In this document: one piece after another, positions 9,146 to 18,267 of the stretch
How the letters are laid out: each line of letters starts with the position of its first letter
Position numbering within the stretch: position 1 is the stretch's first letter
From: Streptomyces sp. NBC_00102
GTDB lineage: Bacteria > Actinomycetota > Actinomycetes > Streptomycetales > Streptomycetaceae
Direction of reading: 5' to 3'
NCBI RefSeq assembly: GCF_026343115.1
Contig: NZ_JAPEMC010000006.1
Span: 1 to 64,000, forward strand
Length of the DNA: 64,000 nt
Position numbers and translations under genes: made by a program
The notes under the pieces: model-generated
The model's database searches: none
Told to the model about the DNA's origin: nothing
What the model saw: the letters and a program-made list of their open reading frames with translations, nothing else

Positions 9146-10462
9146 TCACTGGGCGGCGAGTGCGTCCTGGACGGTCTGCATGAACTGCTGGGGGCTCATG
9201 CTCCCCGAGACCAGGCTCGCGGCGTTGGTCTGGCTGATGGTGGTGGCCTTGGTGCTGAACAGGGCCTCGAACCACAGCACGTTCTGCCGGGAGGAGCTGA
9301 CGGTGTCGCGGACCTGGGTGGTGACCGCGTTGGCGTCCTTCACCTCGGTGTTCACCTTGAAGCCGGTGATGGTCCCGTGGTCCTTCAGTGCCGTGGCGCC
9401 GTAGTTCTCGGTGATGCAGGAGACCCAGGCGCCGGTCTTCTTGTCGAAGGACTTCGCGGCCAGGGTGATGCCGAGGCCGACGTTGGACGGGTACTGGTCG
9501 ACCGAGCCCTTGCCTCCGGCGACGGCCGGGAAGGGCATGAAGCCGACGTTCTCGGCGCCGACCTTGTTCTGCGCGGCATCGGAGATGTTCGCCAGCGCCC
9601 AGCTGCCCATGTAGAACATGGCCGCCTTGCCGCTGAGGAACTGGTTCATCGCGGTGTCGTAGTCGATGGAGCCGACACCCTTGCCGAAGTACCCCTTCTT
9701 GCCGAGCGCGGCGACTTCGTCGGCGGCCTTCACGTACTCCGGGTCGGTCAGCTTGGCCTGACCGTCCGCGACCTTCCGCAGCGCGTCGGGGCCGAGGCTG
9801 CGGAAGAGGTAGTCGCTGATCAGGCGAGTCAGCGGCCATCCCTGCTGGCCGGAGGCGGAGAAGGGCTGGACGTCCTTCGCCTCCAGCTTCGCGGCCGCGG
9901 ACACCAGTTCGTCCCACGTGCCGGGCACGGCCAGGCCGTTGTCGGCGAAGATTTTCTTGTTGTAGAAGATCCCCTCGATGTTGTACTCGTACGGCAGTAC
10001 CTCCAGCTTCCCGCCGTACAGGGCCTTGATCGTCGAGACGGCGGCGGGCTCCAGCTGGTCCAGGACGCCGAGCTCCTTGAGCTTCGGCTCCAGGTCAGCG
10101 ACCTTGCCGGACTTCGCGAGCTGCTGGGTGAGGGCGGGGGCGTTGCCGGCGGCGAACTGCACGGGCAGTGCGTTCTGGCCGGCCAAGAGCTGGAGCTTCT
10201 GGTCGAGGCTCGCCTGCGGGACGGTTTCCACCTTGAGCGGCAGTGCGTCGTTCGCCGGCTTGCACACGCCCTTCGACAGCGTGGTGAGAGCGGTCTTCAC
10301 GGTGGTGTTCTCCGTGACGCTGAGGTAGTTGAAGTTGTCGGGTGCGGCGGAGGAGCCGCCCCCGCTGCCGCCGCAGGCTGTGGCGAGCAGTGCCAGCGAA
10401 GCGGTGCCGGCGGTGAACAGACTCAGTCGCGTACGACGGCTACGGGGCATGCGCAGGGACAC
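9146..10462 (-). CDS. Extracellular solute-binding lipoprotein of the rhamnoside transporter
   Basis: Predicted 438-residue lipoprotein, first gene of the transporter-rhamnosidase operon, presumably binding a rhamnose-containing oligosaccharide or glycoside. The N-terminus has RSRR, a hydrophobic segment and the lipobox region LLATAC with Cys at residue 30, then GGSGGGSS. Family-1 traits include WDELVSAAAKLEAKD, GSWALANISDAAQN and PSNVGLGITLAAKSFDKKTG. The GTG at 10462 is chosen because GGGAG lies six bases before it; an in-frame ATG follows four codons later. Substrate is inferred only from the GH78 partner. Regulation is likely by the divergent LacI genes through the operator near 10557-10570. 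Confidence 0.9.
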   Translation of the reverse strand: MSLRMPRSRRTRLSLFTAGTASLALLATACGGSGGGSSAAPDNFNYLSVTENTTVKTALTTLSKGVCKPANDALPLKVETVPQASLDQKLQLLAGQNALPVQFAAGNAPALTQQLAKSGKVADLEPKLKELGVLDQLEPAAVSTIKALYGGKLEVLPYEYNIEGIFYNKKIFADNGLAVPGTWDELVSAAAKLEAKDVQPFSASGQQGWPLTRLISDYLFRSLGPDALRKVADGQAKLTDPEYVKAADEVAALGKKGYFGKGVGSIDYDTAMNQFLSGKAAMFYMGSWALANISDAAQNKVGAENVGFMPFPAVAGGKGSVDQYPSNVGLGITLAAKSFDKKTGAWVSCITENYGATALKDHGTITGFKVNTEVKDANAVTTQVRDTVSSSRQNVLWFEALFSTKATTISQTNAASLVSGSMSPQQFMQTVQDALAAQ

Positions 10463-10554
10463 GGGGAACTCCCAGGGTCATGGAGGAGGACGGAGCAGGA
10501 CGCAGTGGTGCGAGAGCGCCAGGGCGGGGCAGGGCCCGGCAGCACGGAGAAGTT

Positions 10555-10615
10555 TTGTAAAACGTTCTCTACGTCGAGTGGGCAAAACCTTGCACTTCAC
10601 ATCAGGAACCGTCAA
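10555..10615 (-). promoter_or_regulatory. Promoter and LacI-type operator of the transporter-rhamnosidase operon
   Basis: On the minus strand TTGACG (10615-10610) is followed after exactly 17 bases by CAAGGT (10592-10587). Downstream of it, around 10557-10570, the sequence TAAAACGTTCTCTA has the central CG and flanking A/T arms of a LacI-family operator and overlaps a GTTTT-GT-AAAAC repeat. A repressor here would block transcription from this promoter. Confidence 0.55.
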
Positions 10616-10652
10616 GACACATCCCGGTAACAGCATGGCGACACGGAGGGAC

Positions 10653-10683
10653 TTGACAGCTTCCCAGGGCTACCATGTAGACC
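10653..10683 (+). promoter_or_regulatory. Candidate promoter of the first LacI gene
   Basis: TTGACA (10653-10658) and TAGACC (10678-10683) are separated by 19 bases, slightly long, and lie about 36 bases upstream of the LacI start. It would be divergent from the operon promoter, with the operator at about 10560 in between. Confidence 0.4.
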
Positions 10684-10719
10684 GTTGCACGACACCCATC
10701 ACAGAGCAGAGGTAGATCG

Positions 10720-11769
10720 ATGGATCGGGCCGGCGCAGCCAGGCAGAACAAACGCGTGACGATCACCGATGTGGCCCGGCATGCCGGCGTCTCCACCGCG
10801 GCTGTCTCCAAAGTGCTGCGCAACGCCTACGGCGTGAGCGAGAGCATGCGGGAGAAGGTCACGGCGGCCATCACCGAGCTCGACTACCGGCCGCACGCGG
10901 CGGCCCGCGGCATGCGCGGACGGACTTACACGATCGGCGTGCTGCTCGACAACGTGCGCAACGCCTTCTTCGCGGACATCCTCGACGGCATCCAGGACGA
11001 ACTGCGTCAGACCGAGTACACCGTGCTGATCGGCGCGGCCGGATTCGACCCGGAGGACCAGGCGAAGACCATCCGTTCCATGGTCGACCGTCAGATGGAC
11101 GGGCTGGTCCTCATCGCCCCCGGGACCGCACGGGCCGAAGTCCTGGCCACGGCTGCGACGACTCCGACCGCGGTCATCGGCCACCACGACACGGACGACA
11201 CCTACGACTCCGTCGTGGACGCCGACGACACCGGCGCAGGCCTGGTCGTCGACCATCTCGCCGCCCTCGGCCATCGCGACATCGCCCTGGTCTCCGCCGC
11301 GGGTACGAAGGCCAACCAGTGGAAGCGCACACCCGAAGTCGTGCTGCGGGACGGCTATCTGAAGGCCATGGAACGGCACGGCCTGACCGGACACGCCCGC
11401 GTCCACCACACCGCCTACTCCGACGAGGGAGGATTCAAGGCGGGGATGACCCTGTTGACCGCGGCGAACCGGCCGACAGCCGTCATGGCGGGTGCCGACG
11501 TCGCCGCCCTGGGCATCTTCCGCGCCGCCCACGAACTGGGCCTGCGCATCCCCGAGGACCTCTCGCTCGTCGGTTACAACAACACCGCACTCGCCGCACT
11601 CGCCCCCGTCCAGCTCACCAGCGTCGACCAGGCCGGTTACACCATGGGCTCCACCGCCGCCCGCATGCTCGTCGAACGGGTGGAGGGCCGGAGGGACCGG
11701 GCCATGCGGACCACCATGACCCCCCGGCTGGTGGTGCGCGCCACCAGCGCCGCGCCACGGAGCCGGTAG
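10720..11769 (+). CDS. LacI-family transcriptional regulator, likely repressor of the rhamnoside operon
   Basis: Predicted 349-residue regulator. The N-terminal helix-turn-helix and hinge helix read VTITDVARHAGVSTAAVSKVLRN (about residues 13-35) through LDYRPHAAARGMRG; a periplasmic-binding-type effector domain follows (TIGVLLDNVRNAFFADILDGI, LVGYNNTALAALAPVQLTSVDQ). It is divergent from the transporter-rhamnosidase operon and is the natural candidate for the LacI-type site between them. The inducer is probably the imported glycoside or a product, but this is inference. The stop is only three bases before the next LacI gene, so both are probably co-transcribed. Confidence 0.92.
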   Translation: MDRAGAARQNKRVTITDVARHAGVSTAAVSKVLRNAYGVSESMREKVTAAITELDYRPHAAARGMRGRTYTIGVLLDNVRNAFFADILDGIQDELRQTEYTVLIGAAGFDPEDQAKTIRSMVDRQMDGLVLIAPGTARAEVLATAATTPTAVIGHHDTDDTYDSVVDADDTGAGLVVDHLAALGHRDIALVSAAGTKANQWKRTPEVVLRDGYLKAMERHGLTGHARVHHTAYSDEGGFKAGMTLLTAANRPTAVMAGADVAALGIFRAAHELGLRIPEDLSLVGYNNTALAALAPVQLTSVDQAGYTMGSTAARMLVERVEGRRDRAMRTTMTPRLVVRATSAAPRSR

Positions 11770-11772
11770 GCC

Positions 11773-12885
11773 GTGCACCGGCCGACCGCCGCCACACCTG
11801 CGGCACCCTCGGCTCTCCGCCCACCGGGCACCGAGGCACGGGACACGGGGCGGGACAGCAGAGCACGCCCGCGGGTCGGCATCAAGGACGTGGCCAGGGA
11901 GGCCGGTGTCTCGCTCGGCACCGTCTCGAACGTCCTCAACCGGCCAGAGATGGTGGCCGATGCCACCCGTACACGCGTCCTGGAGGTGATCGACTCGCTG
12001 GGCTACGTCCGTGCCGAGGGCGCGCGGCAGCTGCGGGGATGGGCTTCCCGAGTGATCGCCCTGATGGTTCTCGACATCGTCAACCCGTTCTTCACCGCGC
12101 TCGCCGCCGGCGTGGAGCAGGCCGCCCGTGAAGCGGACCTGGGCGTCATGGTCTGCACCGGCGCCCACGATCCGGCGGAAGCGGCACGCTACTTGTCGCT
12201 GATCACCTCGCACCAGGTCCGCGGTGCGGTGATCACCGCGGGCGAGGGCACCGACCGCACGGTCGCGGCCTTCCGCCGCAACGCGGTCCCCTTCGTCGTC
12301 GCCGACCGGAGCGCACCATGGGCCGAGGCCTGCTCGGTCGGCATCGACGACGTCGCCGGAGGCCACGCCGCTGCCCGCCATCTGATCGCCCGGGGCCACC
12401 GGTCCCTCGTCTACGTCGGCGGTCCCGAGACCCTTCCGCAGGTACGGGACCGGCGTCGAGGCGCGCTGCGCGCCCTCGGCCCGGCCGGCCTGCCGGCCAC
12501 CGCCCTGCTCGAACTCCCCTGCCCCGCACTCACCGTGGACGCCGGAAAGGACGCCGGACACCGCATCCTCGGCCTTCCGCAGCGACCGACGGCCGTCTTC
12601 TGCGCCAACGACCTGCTGGCTCTCGGCGTACTGCAAGCGCTGTACGAGGCCGGGCTGAAGGTCCCCGAGGACATCGCCGTGGTGGGCTACGACGACATCG
12701 AGTTCGCCGCCTCCGCCGTCGTACCCCTCACTTCGGTACGCCGGCCGGCCGTCGCGATGGGCCGGCGGGCCGGCCGCCTCCTCATCGAGGACACGGCCGA
12801 CGGTCTTGCTCATGAACACGCGCACATCGTCCTTCAGCCGGAACTCGTCGTGCGCCGGTCGACCATGGCGGTACCGGCTCGCTGA
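11773..12885 (+). CDS. Second LacI-family transcriptional regulator
   Basis: Predicted 370-residue regulator with an unusually long Pro/Arg-rich N-terminal extension of about 35 residues before the helix-turn-helix VGIKDVAREAGVSLGTVSNVLNR. The effector domain shows VIALMVLDIVNPFFTALAAG and VVGYDDIEFAASAVVPLTSVRRP. It begins at a GTG three bases after the first LacI stop, with a weak GGAG 11 bases upstream, suggesting translational coupling. Two adjacent, non-identical LacI genes may control the two sugar loci to the left (transporter-rhamnosidase and GH3 with its binding protein) or respond to different ligands. Confidence 0.9.
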   Translation: MHRPTAATPAAPSALRPPGTEARDTGRDSRARPRVGIKDVAREAGVSLGTVSNVLNRPEMVADATRTRVLEVIDSLGYVRAEGARQLRGWASRVIALMVLDIVNPFFTALAAGVEQAAREADLGVMVCTGAHDPAEAARYLSLITSHQVRGAVITAGEGTDRTVAAFRRNAVPFVVADRSAPWAEACSVGIDDVAGGHAAARHLIARGHRSLVYVGGPETLPQVRDRRRGALRALGPAGLPATALLELPCPALTVDAGKDAGHRILGLPQRPTAVFCANDLLALGVLQALYEAGLKVPEDIAVVGYDDIEFAASAVVPLTSVRRPAVAMGRRAGRLLIEDTADGLAHEHAHIVLQPELVVRRSTMAVPAR

Positions 12886-12942
12886 TCCCCCCGGGTCGCC
12901 GCCGGAAACGTATCCGGACCACAACCGGCTACGGGGGCGCGG

Positions 12943-12958
12943 GTGCGCGGTTGCGCAC
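12943..12958 (+). terminator. Small hairpin after the tandem LacI genes
   Basis: GTGCGC-GGTT-GCGCAC forms a 6-bp stem with a tetraloop about 57 bases after the second LacI stop, in the convergent gap before the LysR gene. It is weak as a terminator. The remaining gap (12886-13086) shows no supported gene. Confidence 0.3.
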
Positions 12959-13086
12959 GACCTGGACCGATGATGCCTCGGGGACGCCCCGCTGCCCACC
13001 GGTGGCACGATCCATGTATCGAATGCCTTCCATCCAGCCGGCGGATGGTCCCGGGCTCTGTGGGCCGGACTTGGTCCGCACCCTGT

Positions 13087-14004
13087 TCACGCCCGCGCCT
13101 CCTCGGCCATCCGGCTGCCGACCCGGGCGGCCGTCTCCCGCAGCCAGATGTGGGCCGCGTCGTGGGTGTGCACGGGGTGCCACCACATCGCCTCCCTGAG
13201 GGGGACGGCCTCGTAGGGCGGTTCGACCACGCGTACGGCGGCCAGCGGCGCGAGGAGCCGGGCGAGTCGGGCCTGGATCAGGGCGATGCGCCGGGTTCCG
13301 CCGACCAGCAGCGGGATGGTCTGGAAGCTGTCGACGGACACCTCGACTCGGGGTTCGACACCCAGCATGCCCAGTTGGCGGACGGCCGGGGCGTCGTAGG
13401 TGCGCTGGTAGGTGACCCAGGGCAGCCGGGCCAGGTCCTCCCGGGTCAGCCGGTCGTCGACGCTCGGGTGGTCCTCGGCGACGAGGAACACCCAGCGGTC
13501 CTGGTAGAGGTCGGTGGCCGGGAAGTCGCTGATCACACCGTGTGGCATGAGCAGGCCGTCAGTGGTGCTCAGCAGGGTCTCGGTGGCGTCCACCACGGTG
13601 GTCGGCGTCTGGGCGAAGCGCAGCCGGATGCCGGGGGCCTCCTGGTGCACGACCCGGGCGAGCTCGGCGCCGAAGACGGCCACGGCGTAGTCGGACGCCA
13701 CCAGCTTGAACTCGCGGTTCTCCTTGGCCGGATCGAAGTGCGCCTGACTCGCGAAGAGGCGTTCCAGCAGGTCGTAGGCGGTGGATGCCCGGTCGAGAAG
13801 GACCTGGCCCAGGGCGGTGAGTTCGTAGTGGCCGCCGACGCGGGCGAGCAGGTCGTCGTCGAAGTGCCGGCGCAGGCGTGAGAGCGCGGCGCTCATGGCG
13901 GGCTGACTGAGGCCGACGCGCTCCCCGGCCCGGGTGACGTTGCGCTCCTCCAGCAGGGCACGCAGGGCGACGACGAGATTGAGGTCGAGGCGACTGAGAT
14001 TCAT
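13087..14004 (-). CDS. LysR-family regulator of the aromatic catabolism cluster
   Basis: Predicted 305-residue LysR-type regulator of the NodD/NahR-like branch. The N-terminal winged helix-turn-helix (MNLSRLDLNLVVALRALLEE, then RVGLSQPAMSAALSRLRRHF) is followed by a substrate-binding domain (KLVASDYAVAVFGAEL, LVGGTRRIALIQARLARLL). It is divergent from the FAH gene at about 14138, with 133 bases between the starts, the classic arrangement for a LysR activator of an aromatic degradation operon. The co-inducer is probably a pathway intermediate. I found no convincing T-N11-A palindrome in the shared gap. Confidence 0.9.
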   Translation of the reverse strand: MNLSRLDLNLVVALRALLEERNVTRAGERVGLSQPAMSAALSRLRRHFDDDLLARVGGHYELTALGQVLLDRASTAYDLLERLFASQAHFDPAKENREFKLVASDYAVAVFGAELARVVHQEAPGIRLRFAQTPTTVVDATETLLSTTDGLLMPHGVISDFPATDLYQDRWVFLVAEDHPSVDDRLTREDLARLPWVTYQRTYDAPAVRQLGMLGVEPRVEVSVDSFQTIPLLVGGTRRIALIQARLARLLAPLAAVRVVEPPYEAVPLREAMWWHPVHTHDAAHIWLRETAARVGSRMAEEARA

Positions 14005-14137
14005 GGCGGTTTTCCTCGCTGTCCGGCGACGACCTGCGGCAATTTGTCAGACGGATGCCGACCATCCACAGAATCGATTTCCGTGATCACTGGTGGCGGG
14101 TCCAGATTAGTGCCACCGCAATCAGGAGGACATGTTC

Positions 14138-15133
14138 GTGAAACCTGAAGCCTCGTCCGCCCTCTTCGCCGGGCCCTTCGCCCTGGCCACACTCTCCGCC
14201 CCCGAGGGGGCGCCCTTCCCCGCTCTCGTCACACCCGACGCGCAGGCGATCGACCTGCGGTCCGCCCTGGGCAACGCCGAGTTGACCGTGCGGGCCGTCC
14301 TGGAGGACTGGGACGCGGTGGAGCCACGGCTCGCCGCGCTGGCCTCCGACGACGGTCCACACCGCCGGGCGCTGGCGGAATTCCGGGTACACGCGCCGGT
14401 CGAGCCGCGCCAGGTCTTCCAGTCCGGGGCCAACTACCGCCAACACGTCATCGATCTGCACGTCGCCCACCGGGCGCCGGGTGACGAGCGGCCGGAGGCG
14501 GAACGGCGCGCCGAGGCGGCGGAGATCATGGACCGGCGGGCAGCCGAGGATCTGCCGTACGTCTTCATCGGTCTGCCGAGCGCGATCACCGGACCGTACG
14601 ACGACGTCGTACTACCGGCCTGGGCCGAGAAGCCCGACTGGGAGCTGGAGCTGACCGCGGTGATCGGCCGCCCCGCCTACCGGGTGTCCGTGGAGGAGGC
14701 CCTGGACCACGTTGCCGGGTACACCATCGCCAACGACCTGACCGACCGGGCGACCGTATTCCGCCGGGACATGCCACAGATAGGCACGGACTGGCTGCGC
14801 AGCAAGAACGCCCCCGGCTTCACCCCGCTCGGCCCCTGGATCGTCCCCGCCACCTCGGTCGCCGACACCGACGACCTGCGCCTCGTCCTGAAGCTCAACG
14901 GCGAGACCATGCAGGACGAGTCCACCAAGGACATGATCTTCGACGTCGCACGCATGGTGTCCTACGCCTCCCAGTCGGCCCGCCTCCTGCCGGGCGACCT
15001 GGTGCTCACCGGCTCCCCCGCCGGCAACGGCATGCACTGGGGCCGACTGCTGCGCGACGGCGACGTCATGGACGGCTCCATCACCGGACTGGGTGCTCAA
15101 CGCACCCGCTGTGTGGCGGAGGAAGCCCGGTGA
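14138..15133 (+). CDS. Fumarylacetoacetate hydrolase (FAH) family protein, first gene of the aromatic cluster
   Basis: Predicted 331-residue FAH-superfamily enzyme, the family that hydrolyses or decarboxylates acylpyruvates after ring cleavage. The metal-binding core includes WELELTAVIGRPAYRVSVEE, the middle holds GYTIANDLTDRA, and the end LLPGDLVLTGSPAGNGMHWG. An extended segment around residues 115-150 resembles larger hydrolase/isomerase members. Two starts compete: ATG at 14132 is only two bases from AGGAGG, while the GTG at 14138 has ideal 8-base spacing, so I use 14138. The stop overlaps the next start in GTGA. One of three FAH paralogues in the cluster; the exact reaction is unknown. 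Confidence 0.9.
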   Translation: MKPEASSALFAGPFALATLSAPEGAPFPALVTPDAQAIDLRSALGNAELTVRAVLEDWDAVEPRLAALASDDGPHRRALAEFRVHAPVEPRQVFQSGANYRQHVIDLHVAHRAPGDERPEAERRAEAAEIMDRRAAEDLPYVFIGLPSAITGPYDDVVLPAWAEKPDWELELTAVIGRPAYRVSVEEALDHVAGYTIANDLTDRATVFRRDMPQIGTDWLRSKNAPGFTPLGPWIVPATSVADTDDLRLVLKLNGETMQDESTKDMIFDVARMVSYASQSARLLPGDLVLTGSPAGNGMHWGRLLRDGDVMDGSITGLGAQRTRCVAEEAR

Positions 15134-16092
15134 CCCCCGACCGCACCGACCCCGAGGGCTCGATCGCGCGGGCCGCGAAAGCGTGCTCCAACTGGAACCG
15201 CTGGGGCGAGAACGACGTACTGGGCACCCTCAACTTCCTCGACGAAGCGAAGCGCCGCGAGGGCGCCGCGCTGGTCCGGCGGGGCGTCAGCTTCTCCCTC
15301 TCCCAGCGCTTCGACATCGACGGCCCGCAGAAGGGCTGGCGCCGGCGCACCAACCCGGTCCACACCATGCTGGACACCGGCACCGACGCGGCCCTCGGCA
15401 ACCAGGGCCTGCCGCACGGCATCGGCGGCGCCGACGACGTGATCGCGATGCCGCTGCAGTGCTCCACGCAGTGGGACGGACTCGGGCACATCTTCGACCA
15501 CGGCAAGGCGTGGAACGGACGCCCGGCCGAGCAGGTCGTCACCTCCGACGGTGACCTGGTCACCGGCATCGAGCACATGGCCCCCTACGTCGCCGGGCGC
15601 GGGGTGCTCCTCGACGTCGGCCGGGTCGTCGGCGAGGACGGTGAGCTGCCCGACGGATTCGCGATCACCGAGGAGCACCTGGCGGCGACGGCCCAGGCGC
15701 ACGGCGTGACCGTGGAACGCGGAGACATCGTGCTGGTACGCACCGGGCAGCTGAGCCGAGTACGCCGCGACGGCTGGGGCGAGTACGCCGGAGGGCCCGC
15801 ACCCGGCCTGTCGTTCACCACGGCCGGCTGGCTGCACCGCACCGAGATCGCCGCGATCGCCACCGACACCTGGGGCTTCGAGGTCCGTCCGAACGAGTTC
15901 GAGCACGCCTTCCAGCCGCTGCACCAGGTCGCCATCCCGAACATCGGCCTGCTCATCGGCGAGATGTGGGACCTCGACGCTCTCGCCGAGGACTGTGCGG
16001 GCGACGGCGCGTACGCCTTCTGGCTCACCGCAGCGCCCCTGCCCATCACCGGCGCGGTCGGCTCGCCGGTCAACCCGATAGCCGTCAAGTAG
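15130..16092 (+). CDS. Cyclase-family metal hydrolase (kynurenine formamidase-like fold)
   Basis: Predicted 320-residue cyclase-family protein (PF04199 type), a metal-dependent fold that includes kynurenine formamidases and other hydrolases. The characteristic metal region reads CSTQWDGLGHIFDHGKAWNG at about residues 111-130; further family signatures are GVLLDVGRVVG, GDIVLVRTGQL and the final NPIAVK. It is longer than true formamidases (about 210 residues), matching the larger uncharacterised branch found in aromatic catabolic clusters. The GTG start overlaps the previous stop by four bases. It could hydrolyse an amide, lactone or ring-cleavage product; the substrate cannot be told. Confidence 0.85.
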   Translation: MTPDRTDPEGSIARAAKACSNWNRWGENDVLGTLNFLDEAKRREGAALVRRGVSFSLSQRFDIDGPQKGWRRRTNPVHTMLDTGTDAALGNQGLPHGIGGADDVIAMPLQCSTQWDGLGHIFDHGKAWNGRPAEQVVTSDGDLVTGIEHMAPYVAGRGVLLDVGRVVGEDGELPDGFAITEEHLAATAQAHGVTVERGDIVLVRTGQLSRVRRDGWGEYAGGPAPGLSFTTAGWLHRTEIAAIATDTWGFEVRPNEFEHAFQPLHQVAIPNIGLLIGEMWDLDALAEDCAGDGAYAFWLTAAPLPITGAVGSPVNPIAVK

Positions 16093-16116
16093 CACCGAGG
16101 AACGAAGGAGTTCCCC

Positions 16117-17247
16117 ATGACCCCATCCCGCACGGTCCTCGTGATCGGCGGCGGCGCGGCCGGCAACGCCGTGACGATCCTGCTGCGCCGCGCCGGGTAC
16201 GCCGTGGACCTCGTCGAGGCCAAGGCCGACTGGAACGCGACCGCCGGCTCCGGCATCACCCTCCAGGGCAACGCCCTGCGCGTCCTGCGCGAACTGGGCG
16301 TCTGGAAGCAGGTGGAGGCGTCCGGTTTCGGCTTCGGCTCGGTCGGCATCACCGCACCCGACGGCACGGTCCTGCACACCCAGGACGACCTGCGCACCGG
16401 CGGCGACGACCTGCCCGCAACCGTGGGCATGCAGCGCCCCCGGCTGCAGCGGATCCTCATCGACGCGGTGCGCGCCAGTGGCGCGACCGTGCGGCTCGGC
16501 ACCACGGCCGAGATCCTGGACCAGGACGCACGCGGCGTCTCGGTACGGCTCTCCGACGGCTCCGAGCACCGCTACGACCTGGTGATCGCAGCCGACGGCC
16601 TCGGTTCCGCCACCCGCGCCGCCATCGGCATCCCCGCCCGACCGGAACCCACCGGCATGGCCATCTGGCGCGTCGCCGCCCCGCGCCCGGCCGGCGTCAC
16701 CCGTACCGACCTCGCCTACGGCGGGCCGGCCTACATCGCCGGCTACTGCCCCACCAGCGACACGACGCTGTACGCGTACGTGGTGGAGGCCAACCGCGAC
16801 CGCGCCGGGATACCGCCCGAGTCGTACGCGGACGAGATGCGCCGCCTGACCCGGCACTACGGCGGGTTCTGGCCGGAGATCACCGAGCACGTCACGGATC
16901 CGGCGAAGGTCAACTACACCTGGTTCGACCGCATGCTGGTCGAGGGGTCCTGGCACCGCGGCCGGGTCGTCCTGGTCGGCGACGCCGCGCACTGCTGCCC
17001 GCCCACCCTCGCCCAGGGCGCCGCCCTCTCGCTGGAGGACGCGTGGGTGCTCGCCCAGATGCTGACCGGGGCCGACGACTGGGACGACTCATTGTTCCAG
17101 TCGTACTACGAGCGGCGGATCGTCCGCGTCCGCCCGGTCGTGGAGGCGTCCGTCCGCATCGGGCAGTGGCAGCTCGACGGTGTGCACGACGCCGACGTGC
17201 CCGGTCTGATGGCCCGCACCATGACCATGCTCCGGGAACTGCCGTGA
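16117..17247 (+). CDS. FAD-dependent aromatic monooxygenase (PHBH fold)
   Basis: Predicted 376-residue single-component flavoprotein hydroxylase. The N-terminal Rossmann motif is VLVIGGGAAGNAV, the middle DG motif lies in DLVIAADGLGSATRAAIG, and the FAD-ribityl GD motif is RVVLVGDAAHCCPPTLAQGA. It should hydroxylate an aromatic ring, probably to make the diol or triol substrate of the extradiol dioxygenase two genes downstream. The ATG at 16117 has AAGGAG six bases upstream. It overlaps the next gene by GTGA. It differs clearly from the second flavin hydroxylase at 22533, so the cluster carries two distinct hydroxylation steps. Confidence 0.9.
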   Translation: MTPSRTVLVIGGGAAGNAVTILLRRAGYAVDLVEAKADWNATAGSGITLQGNALRVLRELGVWKQVEASGFGFGSVGITAPDGTVLHTQDDLRTGGDDLPATVGMQRPRLQRILIDAVRASGATVRLGTTAEILDQDARGVSVRLSDGSEHRYDLVIAADGLGSATRAAIGIPARPEPTGMAIWRVAAPRPAGVTRTDLAYGGPAYIAGYCPTSDTTLYAYVVEANRDRAGIPPESYADEMRRLTRHYGGFWPEITEHVTDPAKVNYTWFDRMLVEGSWHRGRVVLVGDAAHCCPPTLAQGAALSLEDAWVLAQMLTGADDWDDSLFQSYYERRIVRVRPVVEASVRIGQWQLDGVHDADVPGLMARTMTMLRELP

Positions 17248-18263
17248 CCGCGCCGCAGGTTCAGCAGGCCACCCCCACGGTCGACGTACACGCCCACGTC
17301 CTGCTGCCTGAGATCGAGGCACTGGTGGAGGGGCGGCCGGGGCTGGCCGGGGCACGGGCGCTGGACGCCCGCCGCAACGGCCCCGCGGCCCTCGCCGTCA
17401 GCGGTCCCATGATCCGCGAGCGCTTCCCCCGCCTGACCGACGTCACCGTACGGCTGGCGGCGATGGACGCGCAGGGTGTCGACGTCCAGCTGGTCAGCCC
17501 TTCCCCCTCCCACTACCACTACTGGGCGGACGAGGAGACGGCCGGGGAGGTGTACCGGCTGGCCAACGAGGCCACCGCGAAGCACTGTTCGGCCGCGCCG
17601 GACCGGTTGCGCGGTCTGGGCCTCGTACCGCTCCAGCACCCGGAGCGCACCGTCGACGCCCTCGACCACGCTCTCGCGCAGGGCCTGCTCGGCGTCGAGA
17701 TCTCCAGCCACGCGCCCGGCCGCGAACTCTCCGACCCGGCCTACGAACCCTTCTGGACCCGGGCCGAGGAGACGGGCGCGATCCTCTTCCTGCACCCCTT
17801 CGGCTGCACCCTCGACGAGCGCCTCGACCAGTGGTACCTCTCCAACACGGTCGGCCAGCCCACCGAGAACGCCGTCGCACTCTCGCACCTGATCTTCTCC
17901 GGGGTACTCGACCGGCACCCCGGGCTGAAGCTGGTCGCGGCCCACGGCGGCGGCTACCTGCCCACCCACATCGGCCGCTCCGACCACGCCTGGTCCGCCC
18001 GGTCCGACGCGGGAGCCCGCTGCGCCCACCCGCCCAGCACCTACCTGAAGCGGCTGTACTTCGACTCCCTCGTCCACGACCCCCATGTACTGCGGGAACT
18101 GGTCCGTGTCGCCGGGGCCGACCGGGTCCTGCTCGGCTCGGACTTCCCCTTCGACATGGGATCCGAGGACCCGGTGGGCGCCCTGCGCGCCGCCGCCCTG
18201 CCCGAGGCCGACTTCCACGCGATCCGCGGCCGCAACGCGGCCTTCCTCCTCCGGACGGACTGA
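17244..18263 (+). CDS. Amidohydrolase-family decarboxylase/hydrolase (ACMSD-like)
   Basis: Predicted 339-residue amidohydrolase of the group containing 2-amino-3-carboxymuconate-semialdehyde decarboxylase and gamma-resorcylate decarboxylase. Metal and catalytic residues appear in order: HxH in VDVHAHVLL (residues 16 and 18), His in LFLHPFGC, His in LVAAHGGGYLP, and Asp in LLGSDFPFDMGSEDP. Such enzymes remove a carboxylate from an aromatic acid or a ring-cleavage product. The GTG at 17244 overlaps the preceding stop, so it is translated with the monooxygenase. Decarboxylation next to an extradiol dioxygenase suggests an acid-bearing substrate, but the order of steps is inference. Confidence 0.9.
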   Translation: MTAPQVQQATPTVDVHAHVLLPEIEALVEGRPGLAGARALDARRNGPAALAVSGPMIRERFPRLTDVTVRLAAMDAQGVDVQLVSPSPSHYHYWADEETAGEVYRLANEATAKHCSAAPDRLRGLGLVPLQHPERTVDALDHALAQGLLGVEISSHAPGRELSDPAYEPFWTRAEETGAILFLHPFGCTLDERLDQWYLSNTVGQPTENAVALSHLIFSGVLDRHPGLKLVAAHGGGYLPTHIGRSDHAWSARSDAGARCAHPPSTYLKRLYFDSLVHDPHVLRELVRVAGADRVLLGSDFPFDMGSEDPVGALRAAALPEADFHAIRGRNAAFLLRTD

Positions 18264-18267
18264 CACC

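Noticed and set aside
12929..13186. Small minus-strand open frame between the LacI and LysR genes
   Set aside because: It overlaps the LysR coding end, has no recognisable motif and its composition looks random.
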